In this document: positions 1-5,492 of the stretch, one piece after another
Layout: every line of letters starts with the position of its first letter
Position numbering within the stretch: position 1 is the first letter of the stretch
Origin: Candidatus Bathyarchaeum sp.
GTDB taxonomy: Archaea > Thermoproteota > Bathyarchaeia > Bathyarchaeales > Bathyarchaeaceae
Length of the DNA: 5,492 bases
Direction of reading: 5' to 3'
NCBI GenBank assembly: GCA_003096255.1
Contig: PIXS01000074.1
Coordinates: 1 to 5,492, forward strand
Position numbers and translations under genes: made by a program
Notes under the pieces: generated by a model
Databases searched by the model: none
Told to the model about the DNA's origin: nothing
What the model saw: only the letters and a program-made list of their open reading frames with translations

Positions 1-1949
1 ATTGTATGTCCATCTGCAATAGCTGGACACTGTCTTCCAGTCCAACCAGTTAAGGTCCATAGCGTGTCTCCGGTAAATGCATCTATACAGACTGTCTTTG
101 ATGGGTGCATTGGTGGATCGTACATCTTACCCTCTGAAAGGATAATCTTGCCATCAGCAATAGCGTTGTTGTACCATAGCTCGTAGATGCCGTATGGAGT
201 GTCTAGTCCAGCGTCTCCGCGGGTCCAATTCCACACGATATCACCAGTTGTCAGATTGATTGCATTAACCCAGCCACCATAGTCCCAAACATAGCACATG
301 CCATAAGCGATATCACCTGAACGGGTGATAGTGCTCCAAGCATTACCTTCTAGTGTAACGGGACCCCACAGCTTGTCTCCGTCTTCCAGTGAATAACCAT
401 AAGCTTCGTTCGTGTCTTTGTTGTGTAAGACATATACGCCTTCGCCTGCACAAAGCAGACCGATGTCTTCCATCATTGGTAGTGTGTGGTTTACAGGATT
501 AAAGATTACTGCGCCTGTAAGAGGATCCATTGCAGCTACAACCTCCCATCCGAGGTTCAGGGAGATGAACATTCCAGGTGTAGGTGTCTGACGAAGCAAG
601 ATTGCTTCAGGGGTTACTGCGCTAACACCAAGGCTGAGTGCTTCACCGTTGAGTTCAGCAGGTATTGGTGCAGACCACTCTACTGCATCGTCCCAGTTGT
701 AGGTGCCGCTTATGCCCAAAGTTAGCGAATCGCCACCATACAGTTTGCTGGAGTTCCACAGATTGAGTTGACCTCCACTCGCATACCAGCCTAGGATCGC
801 TCCCTCATGCCCGTATCGGGTGTCTAGCAGGAAGTTCGCAGATGTGACATTGTCAATTGTTGCTAAGTACATTCCAGAATATGCATCATAGATGTTGAAT
901 TCGCTAGCAGAGCTGAAGAATCCTCCACCTACTTGACCATACAACACTGACCAGCATCCGAATTCTTGAACTGATGCGAAACGGAATGAGTGACCCATCC
1001 GAAGATGTTCTGCACCTGTTTCGCCAGCTGTTCTGCTCCACATCACTTCGCCTGTGCGAATGTCCACAGCTTCCCATGAAGTTGGAGTAGCACCTGGACC
1101 AGAGAATTGGGTGTAGTATAGTACTCCGTTGATGATTATTGGCTCAAAGTAATAGTTGATGATCGTGGTGGTCTTGAAGTTGCTTTCTTGGTCAGCATAA
1201 ATTGGACCACCTGGTTGACCTCCGAAATGAGTTGCTTTTGACCACATTATGTGACCAGAGTCTGGTGCTTCGCTGTATGGGTTGAAGTTACCCATTGCAT
1301 TATACTGGCCAGTAACTGCAAATGCAGGTGTGGCTAATCCAAACCAGCTTCCTCCGAGGTCTCCCCAACCCCAGTTTGTTGCATAGATTGGACGAGTCCA
1401 GTATTCCTCTGGGTACTCATAAGATTTATAGTTCCATTGTGCAGGTTCTTCTTGCACAGTGATGGTCAATATTTCGCTGTGACTTTCTGCATAATCATAG
1501 TTGTAATGTACTGATGGTCCAAAGAATGATGATGCCTGGTAATCGACGTGCTGTTCAGGGTAATGAGCCTGGAGAGTCCAGTCACCTATCTGATCAGGTA
1601 CAAAACTGAAATATGTTCCTCCCGTTGAATCGGTTGGTTGCATGTCGTAAGTAACCGTGGTTTCATCAGGTTTGGTGACTTCCACAGTTATACCTTCGTA
1701 CATAACACCAGTACCACTCATTCCTCCAGTTAGTGGAGGTTTGGTCATGAATGGGTTAACGTACAAGGTTTGACCTTTACCTATAGGATTAGGTGCTGCA
1801 CTGAGCATCAAGAAGGTTGGTACCGTAGTTGATCCGTCTGTTAAATCTGGCGCTTGTCCGCCGACTGGTAAGACTGCCATGAATGATGTAATTGTTAGCA
1901 CTAAAACAAAAGCCATTATTAGTGAATATATTTTCTTTCTATGTTCCAT
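1..1949 (-). CDS. Secreted PQQ-like beta-propeller surface protein, C-terminus cut by window edge
   Basis: Partial gene: 649 codons are open from ATG at 1949 to the left edge, with no stop. The first ~33 residues are an export signal: MEHRKK, then a hydrophobic core (IMAFVLVLTI), ending near GGQA. A beta-rich module follows (about 45-165; PNPIG, TDSTGGT, PDQIG), then the linker motif EYWTRPI (182-188). A beta-propeller runs from about 225 onward, with blade motifs near 296-304 (DIRTGEVMW), 474-479 (MDPLTG), 518-528 (GYSLEDGDKLW), 564-573 (INLTTGDIVW) and 622-631 (IDAFTGDTLW). Five N-glycosylation sequons (N367, N399, N487, N565, N574) fit an external location. It is a divergent paralogue of the complete gene upstream at 4761-2110. 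By alignment to that protein it is cut near the propeller end and lacks roughly 240 residues, expected to hold an Ig-like module and membrane anchor. The start is supported by AGAGGT 9 nt upstream and by the signal peptide. PQQ-like blades do not imply PQQ binding; ligand and function are unknown. Confidence 0.9.
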   Translation of the reverse strand, partial: MEHRKKIYSLIMAFVLVLTITSFMAVLPVGGQAPDLTDGSTTVPTFLMLSAAPNPIGKGQTLYVNPFMTKPPLTGGMSGTGVMYEGITVEVTKPDETTVTYDMQPTDSTGGTYFSFVPDQIGDWTLQAHYPEQHVDYQASSFFGPSVHYNYDYAESHSEILTITVQEEPAQWNYKSYEYPEEYWTRPIYATNWGWGDLGGSWFGLATPAFAVTGQYNAMGNFNPYSEAPDSGHIMWSKATHFGGQPGGPIYADQESNFKTTTIINYYFEPIIINGVLYYTQFSGPGATPTSWEAVDIRTGEVMWSRTAGETGAEHLRMGHSFRFASVQEFGCWSVLYGQVGGGFFSSASEFNIYDAYSGMYLATIDNVTSANFLLDTRYGHEGAILGWYASGGQLNLWNSSKLYGGDSLTLGISGTYNWDDAVEWSAPIPAELNGEALSLGVSAVTPEAILLRQTPTPGMFISLNLGWEVVAAMDPLTGAVIFNPVNHTLPMMEDIGLLCAGEGVYVLHNKDTNEAYGYSLEDGDKLWGPVTLEGNAWSTITRSGDIAYGMCYVWDYGGWVNAINLTTGDIVWNWTRGDAGLDTPYGIYELWYNNAIADGKIILSEGKMYDPPMHPSKTVCIDAFTGDTLWTLTGWTGRQCPAIADGHT

Positions 1950-1958
1950 TGTTTTTTT

Positions 1959-1964
1959 ACCTCT
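1959..1964 (-). promoter_or_regulatory. Ribosome-binding site of the 1949 start
   Basis: The minus strand reads AGAGGT, followed by nine bases and then ATG. The GAGGT core pairs with the CCUCC end of archaeal 16S rRNA at normal spacing. It supports the ATG at 1949 as the true start. Confidence 0.7.
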
Positions 1965-1994
1965 TTTTTTCGTTTTTATTTTTTAACGTAAACC

Positions 1995-2018
1995 CATTCT
2001 TACATTACTTATATTTAA
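1995..2018 (-). promoter_or_regulatory. Probable promoter (TATA-like box plus shared proximal element) of the 1949 gene
   Basis: The minus strand has TTAAATATAA at 2018-2009, an archaeal TATA-like box centred about 64 bases upstream of the ATG. Transcription would be expected to start about 25 bases downstream of it, leaving a leader of roughly 40 bases that contains the AGAGGT site. Just downstream of the box is TGTAAGAATG. A near-identical TGCAAGAATG lies at the same spacing from the TATA-like box of the paralogous gene. No clear BRE was recognised. The call rests on position and composition only. Confidence 0.5.
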
Positions 2019-2054
2019 GATTTAGTAACGCAACCGCACAGAAGTCCTGTTAAT

Positions 2055-2092
2055 AAAAAAAACTTGTTAAAATGAAATAGTACATAAAAAAA
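2055..2092 (-). terminator. Probable T-tract terminator of the 883-residue protein gene
   Basis: Downstream of the TAA at 2110, the minus strand carries a run of seven T (2092-2086) and a run of eight T (2062-2055). These lie between the stop codon and the promoter of the next gene. Archaeal transcription often ends at such T-tracts without a hairpin. A run of six C lies just before the first T-rich stretch (2102-2097); no stem was seen. Confidence 0.5.
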
Positions 2093-2109
2093 GAAAGGGG
2101 GGAATTGGT

Positions 2110-4761
2110 TTATTTCTGCTTTTTGAGGATCGCGAATAATCCGAGGACTATTCCGACCACAGCAAGCACAATTATAACCAAGTCAATCATCAGGTACGCT
2201 GGCATGTCTGGGCATTGATTGCATTCTGGATACTGTGGAAGCATTGCAATGGTTCTTGAAGCAGCGTCGTGTGCAATCTCTTCTTGTGTTGGAACATCTG
2301 GGTATGGTGGAAGCATCGCGATTGTTCGTTGAGCTGCATCGGCAGCAATCTCTTCAACTGTTGGTATATAGGGGAATTCTGTTGAAGGACCTACTGAAAT
2401 TGCAGTTTCTGCGTATGACCCGAAGTATCCTCCGGATCCCACGAAAGTAGCTACAATAGTGTATTTGCCTTCGACTTCTGGAGTCCAGCGATAGCTGAAT
2501 GAACCGCTCATGTCTGTGTTAACTCGGTAAATGTCGTGCCATACACCGGATTCATCAACTGCGTTCAAGATTACTTCAACGCCTGTTGCATCTCCGGGCA
2601 TTTCGAACTGTTTGTAGACATATAGCATCCAGTCGCTCATGCTTGCGTCAGATATTGCAGGAACACCGTTCGGGAACCGCATTGTCACTTTGATGTCCTC
2701 AGTGCCAGGAGATACATCCATGACTGTGCCTTGTATTAGTACAGGTGTGCCTACTGATTGTGTGGTTTCTGGTGCTGAAACTGTAGTTGCACTTGGACCT
2801 TTGCCTACAGCATACACGCGCTGGTCATATGTGTCCATTGTTGCCATAACGCTGTCGCCGATAACTGCACGTCCACCCCAGCGGGTTGAACGGAACAAAC
2901 CATCGGCTCGCCATATTACTTCGCCTTCTGGATTGTCAGTTGTTGCGTTAAGACAGACGAATGCTCCACCTCTTGGTCTGGGGTCGATTGGCGAGTGCTC
3001 AAGGGTTCCACAATAGATTTTTCCGTCGGTAATGAACACAGGTTTTTGCCACCAATTGTTAGCCCATAAGATCTCCTTATAGGGGTCATTAACTTCATAG
3101 CTCCACTCTAGAACACCTGTTTGTATGTCATAGCAGTATACTATTCCGCCAACGCTTGCCCTGTATAGTCTTCCGTAAGCAATTGCTGTAGAAGCTGTAT
3201 CGGTGTCATCTAACGCATCCAAATAGTACTGTGGTTCACTTGGTCCCCATAGCAAATCGCCTGTTTCCAGACTAAATCCATAATGTTCACAGGTTTCTTG
3301 TAAGAACATGACCGCAACTCTGTCTTCCTGACTCCAGCCGACAAAGCCGCCGCCAAAGAAGCCAATACTTAGGTTGCCTTCAGCCCAATAGTCTGGTGCA
3401 TCCCATGTGTTGTCGAATAGTAGTGTTCCTTCTTCTCCTGGTACCAAACTGATGCCCCATAGAATAACTCGTTCCTGGTTTAGGCTCATCCCTACTGCCA
3501 TATCATCAATCCATGTTGCAGAACTTTGTATTGATCCTCCTGAACCTGCAGTGTATGGTTTGATATATTCAATTCCGCGTGATGCATTGAATGTTTTCAT
3601 ATTAGCTCGTGCACCCCAACTGCCTGAGTTGGGTGGCGTTTCACCTAGCATTACAACTAGAGTTGAGTTCCACTTTTGAATATTTCCGCCGCTAAAACTG
3701 TATCTAATGATTTCGCCGTTTGGACCATAGAGGTTGCTGCCTGAAGGTACGCCTTCATATGTCATTAACCAATCTCCAGTGAAGGGGTCAAATGCATACC
3801 AATTACTACCAATGGCTATCCACAGGTAATCGAAATTGCCGTGCATGTTAAAGCCTTCCCACTGGAACATCTGACCGAAGGATATTGTTCGGTTATCCAT
3901 CATAACTTTAGCCCATAGTTCTTCTCCGGTACGTAGATTTACACAGTGTGTTACGACGGGTTGGTGATAGGTGCTTTCTTGCCAATAGAGATTTCCTGCG
4001 ACAATTATGGGTCTTGAATCGAAAGATCCGCCACTTGATCCTTGCCATTTGCCTTCATATGCGTCTCCGATTTCGAAGGAGTGTCCACCATAGGATCCTC
4101 CTACGAGACCTCCTGTGGTCATCTGTTGTGTCCATAGTATGTGAGCAGTATCTGGTGCATCTTCATTGTAGGGAGCGTACATGTTTGGAGGAGTATTAAG
4201 CCAACTTGCTGAGATTTTATACCATTCTCTAAGCTGTGCATCTATTGGACGAGTCCAGTATTCATTTGGTGTTGAATGACCTGGATAATACGGTTGGGGT
4301 TCGGCTGTAACTTCAACATCTACAACTGGGCTGTTACTTTCTAGGTATGTCAATTCATAGGGTGCACCACCCCAGAATGGACTAACCATCACAGCCTGTT
4401 CAGGAAAGGTTGAGTACAACTGGTATGTTCCAATTTTATCTGGATACCAAGTGACTCCTGTTCCACCTGTTGAGTCTGTTTTTGGTACTGGCAGAGTAGT
4501 TTCGACGTTTTCAGGGTCAATGACTGTAATGGTCATGCCTTCCCAGCCCAACTCTGCGTTGGAACGTGATTCTGTAATTCCGACGTGGAGTAGTACAGGC
4601 TGGGTGACACCTACAGGATTAGGGATAACACCAAGATATGCATATGTCTTTTGTGTTGACTGTGCAGATACTTGGGGTAAAGCAACAATTATTGCAGATA
4701 TTGTTAGTACGGTAAGTAAAGCAATAGTGGTTAGTTTAGATTTGTTGATATCGATTTTCAT
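2110..4761 (-). CDS. Membrane-anchored, exported PQQ-like beta-propeller surface protein
   Basis: Complete 883-residue protein, probably displayed on the outer face of the cell membrane. In order: signal peptide (1 to about 34: MKIDINKSK, hydrophobic LLTVLTISAIIVAL, then VSAQS); beta-sandwich-like module (about 38-153; PNPVG, TDSTGGT, PDKIG); linker EYWTRPI (167-173); beta-propeller (about 205-655) with blade motifs at 274-283 (VNLRTGEELW), 324-331 (FDPFTGDW), 496-505 (FSLETGDLLW) and 544-553 (YDIQTGVLEW); Ig-like module (about 658-792) ending YTIVATFVGSGGYFGSYAET; a two-copy 24-residue repeat (800-847); CNQC (847-850); one transmembrane helix (about 857-879) and a KKQK tail. This predicts an external N-terminal body. 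Five sequons (N290, N365, N392, N463, N605) agree. No dehydrogenase active-site pattern or adjacent Cys pair was seen, so a binding, scaffold or envelope role is likelier than catalysis. A divergent paralogue follows on the same strand. The start is fixed by the signal peptide; the ribosome-binding match (GGGAATGA) is weak. Confidence 0.93.
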   Translation of the reverse strand: MKIDINKSKLTTIALLTVLTISAIIVALPQVSAQSTQKTYAYLGVIPNPVGVTQPVLLHVGITESRSNAELGWEGMTITVIDPENVETTLPVPKTDSTGGTGVTWYPDKIGTYQLYSTFPEQAVMVSPFWGGAPYELTYLESNSPVVDVEVTAEPQPYYPGHSTPNEYWTRPIDAQLREWYKISASWLNTPPNMYAPYNEDAPDTAHILWTQQMTTGGLVGGSYGGHSFEIGDAYEGKWQGSSGGSFDSRPIIVAGNLYWQESTYHQPVVTHCVNLRTGEELWAKVMMDNRTISFGQMFQWEGFNMHGNFDYLWIAIGSNWYAFDPFTGDWLMTYEGVPSGSNLYGPNGEIIRYSFSGGNIQKWNSTLVVMLGETPPNSGSWGARANMKTFNASRGIEYIKPYTAGSGGSIQSSATWIDDMAVGMSLNQERVILWGISLVPGEEGTLLFDNTWDAPDYWAEGNLSIGFFGGGFVGWSQEDRVAVMFLQETCEHYGFSLETGDLLWGPSEPQYYLDALDDTDTASTAIAYGRLYRASVGGIVYCYDIQTGVLEWSYEVNDPYKEILWANNWWQKPVFITDGKIYCGTLEHSPIDPRPRGGAFVCLNATTDNPEGEVIWRADGLFRSTRWGGRAVIGDSVMATMDTYDQRVYAVGKGPSATTVSAPETTQSVGTPVLIQGTVMDVSPGTEDIKVTMRFPNGVPAISDASMSDWMLYVYKQFEMPGDATGVEVILNAVDESGVWHDIYRVNTDMSGSFSYRWTPEVEGKYTIVATFVGSGGYFGSYAETAISVGPSTEFPYIPTVEEIAADAAQRTIAMLPPYPDVPTQEEIAHDAASRTIAMLPQYPECNQCPDMPAYLMIDLVIIVLAVVGIVLGLFAILKKQK
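2125..2193 (-). other. C-terminal transmembrane anchor segment
   Basis: Residues about 857-879 of the 883-residue protein form an uninterrupted hydrophobic stretch (LMIDLVIIVLAVVG, then IVLGLFAIL). A basic KKQK tail follows directly. With the N-terminal signal peptide, this gives a single-pass anchor with the body outside and the tail in the cytoplasm. There is no LPXTG-like sorting signal, and I did not recognise a PGF-CTERM tripartite signal: a basic tail is present, but no PGF motif. Confidence 0.8.
2221..2364 (-). repeat. Tandem 24-residue (72 bp) coding repeat, two copies
   Basis: Residues 800-823 (bases 2364-2293) and 824-847 (2292-2221) are two adjacent units. Each has PTxEEIA near its start and RTIAMLPxYP near its end. 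The units match at 18 of 24 residues, yet 8 of those 18 conserved residues use different synonymous codons. The duplication is therefore old, and its protein sequence has been kept by selection. The unit looks like a short amphipathic helix capped by proline-rich turns. It lies between the Ig-like module and the membrane helix, as a stalk or oligomerisation element would. Confidence 0.85.
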
Positions 4762-4793
4762 GTTTTTTTCATTCCCAATTTTTTGAACACCTA

Positions 4794-4818
4794 CATTCTT
4801 GCAGTTTATGTAATTAAA
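4794..4818 (-). promoter_or_regulatory. Probable promoter of the 883-residue protein gene
   Basis: The minus strand carries TTTAATTACA at 4818-4809, a weak TATA-like box about 50 bases upstream of the ATG at 4761. Downstream, TGCAAGAATG ends at 4794. Aligned to the paralogue's upstream region with no gap, 16 of 23 bases agree, including an identical AAGAATG at the same distance from the box. A leader of roughly 25-30 bases would follow. The box is a poorer match than that of the paralogue, so this call is tentative. Confidence 0.42.
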
Positions 4819-4930
4819 CGTTGCCCTGTTACGCGAAAAACCTAAAAAGTAGCCATAAAAAGCACAAATTTTCCAATGAATCTAATCATCCGAGCATGTA
4901 AAAGCACATTAAATTCACCAAATTCAAGCC

Positions 4931-4938
4931 AAAAAAAA
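4931..4938 (-). terminator. Possible T-tract terminator of the radical SAM gene
   Basis: The minus strand has a run of eight T about 90 bases downstream of the TGA at 5029-5031. A shorter run of five T lies nearer, at 4973-4969. Either could end transcription before the promoter of the next gene. No supporting hairpin was seen. Confidence 0.35.
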
Positions 4939-5028
4939 TCCAAGACACAAACAGCAAGAAAATTACATAAAAAGTTCTCTTTTGTTCGCTAACTTACAAG
5001 TTTAAACTACAAAACACATCTTTCTAAA

Positions 5029-5492
5029 TCATGAAAGATTAAGTTTGGACTTGGTGGCTCTAAGCAGATGTGCAAGGGCTGTTTTTGTTGCTGAAAAACC
5101 GTATGTCCCACCTTTAGCGAACATGCGGAGAACATAGCGGGGACGAAGGTAGAACCTGTGGAAAGCTTCTTCGCGGAATTTTTTCACTTCCTGCATGCTC
5201 ATTGTTGGTAGCTCAAAGATGGGAGTTGCCGTATCATACTTGTTGAAGTCAGTTACTTTTACCCAACCCATCTTCTTCACATAATCAGCCATCGGAGTTC
5301 CAGGATAAGGCGTCGCAATATAGTAACCTATGTCATCAGGGTCAATTTCCTCAATAAATTTGATTGTTGCCCAAGCGGTCTCGCGAGTCTCACCTGGAAA
5401 TCCAAAAACGACACTTGCAATGGTCATAAGTCCAACTTCCTGAGCCATCTTAAAGGCCTTTTTCGTCATAGTTGCAGTAAATCCCTTTCCCA
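5029..5492 (-). CDS. B12-binding-type radical SAM protein, C-terminal part only
   Basis: The gene enters from the right edge; 153 codons and a TGA are visible. The segment has hallmarks of the C-terminal half of the radical SAM barrel in the COG1032 class (often annotated as Mg-protoporphyrin IX monomethyl ester cyclase-like). These are the GKGFT strand-helix start, FGFPGET at visible residues 29-35, a helix ending near IDPDDI, TPYPGTP (60-66), a YDTATP segment, and the closing RFYLRPRYV (112-120). The B12-binding domain and the CxxxCxxC motif that would bind the [4Fe-4S] cluster should lie upstream, outside the window, so neither cobalamin binding nor cluster binding can be confirmed. Such enzymes make a 5'-deoxyadenosyl radical and usually act in the cytoplasm in methylation or ring-forming steps; the substrate is unknown. 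An ATG at 5469 is internal: the frame stays open beyond it and family-like residues precede it. The 267-base gap to the next gene suggests a separate transcription unit. Confidence 0.85.
   Translation of the reverse strand, partial: GKGFTATMTKKAFKMAQEVGLMTIASVVFGFPGETRETAWATIKFIEEIDPDDIGYYIATPYPGTPMADYVKKMGWVKVTDFNKYDTATPIFELPTMSMQEVKKFREEAFHRFYLRPRYVLRMFAKGGTYGFSATKTALAHLLRATKSKLNLS

Noticed and set aside
486..725. Plus-strand open frame of 79 codons
   Set aside because: It lies antisense inside the long propeller gene, has cysteine- and arginine-rich, low-sense protein text, and matches no family I recognise.
1..4761. PQQ-dependent alcohol dehydrogenase or BamB
   Set aside because: The blade motifs resemble PQQ-like repeats, but no adjacent Cys pair or dehydrogenase active-site pattern was seen. 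A C-terminal membrane anchor and an archaeal context do not fit BamB, an outer-membrane assembly lipoprotein of bacteria.
4758..4772. Four-codon upstream open frame (MKKT, stop) overlapping the start of the 883-residue gene
   Set aside because: ATG at 4772 followed by an A-run and TGA overlapping the true ATG could suggest translational coupling. It is very short, AT-rich, and easily explained by chance.
2235..4786. Several plus-strand open frames of 71-125 codons, and one minus-strand frame at 2916-3098 in another register
   Set aside because: All overlap the complete 883-codon gene, which has a signal peptide, repeated domain motifs and a membrane anchor. The alternatives show no domain logic.
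4991..5002. Palindrome AACTTACAAGTT downstream of the radical SAM gene
   Set aside because: Five-base arms of weak AT-rich pairing with a two-base spacer are too short to form a useful terminator hairpin or a convincing operator.
4762..5028. Possible small RNA, including C/D box RNA, in the larger spacer
   Set aside because: No proper box C/box D pair, tRNA-like fold or stable stem was found on either strand by eye.
5467..5469. ATG as start of a short 146-residue protein
   Set aside because: The frame stays open to the window edge, and the residues before it (GKGFTAT) match the usual radical SAM family text. The ATG is internal.

Overview
The window looks like archaeal chromosomal DNA of moderate, slightly AT-rich composition. 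Three genes all lie on the minus strand. The archaeal assignment rests on AT-rich TATA-like boxes upstream of two genes, a GAGGT ribosome-binding core, T-tract (not hairpin) ends, and large secreted beta-propeller proteins with a single C-terminal membrane anchor. The phrasing of the 883-residue protein (EYWTRPIDAQLREWY, TMDTYDQRVYAVGKGPS) matches, from memory, surface proteins common in Bathyarchaeia (the former Miscellaneous Crenarchaeotal Group). That lineage is a best guess, not shown by a search.

Layout, in transcription order (high to low coordinates). (1) 5492-5029: the C-terminal third of a B12-binding-type radical SAM enzyme, whose start lies beyond the right edge. (2) 5028-4762: an AT-rich intergenic stretch with a probable T-tract terminator for the radical SAM gene and a probable promoter for the next gene. 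(3) 4761-2110: a complete 883-residue exported PQQ-like beta-propeller protein with signal peptide, N-terminal beta-sandwich-like module, propeller, C-terminal Ig-like module, a two-copy 24-residue stalk repeat and a membrane anchor. (4) 2109-1950: a spacer with T-tract terminator, TATA-like box and ribosome-binding site. (5) 1949-1: a divergent paralogue of the 883-residue protein, cut by the left edge after 649 codons, near the end of its propeller.

The two propeller proteins clearly share ancestry: same signal-peptide layout, the PNP(I/V)G start of the mature domain, TDSTGGT, PD(Q/K)IG, a PEQ motif, EYWTRPI, and recurring xxDxxTGxxxW blade motifs. They are probably surface-displayed binding or structural proteins of the cell envelope. 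Nothing seen identifies a ligand or a catalytic activity. Each seems to have its own promoter, so they are probably co-regulated neighbours rather than one tight operon. The radical SAM gene is likely a separate unit with no evident functional link.

No mobile element, CRISPR array, tRNA or rRNA was seen. I found no convincing evidence of a wholly new multi-gene system. The points most worth a second look are the paired paralogues, the membrane-proximal tandem repeat with its CNQC motif, and a shared promoter-proximal element.
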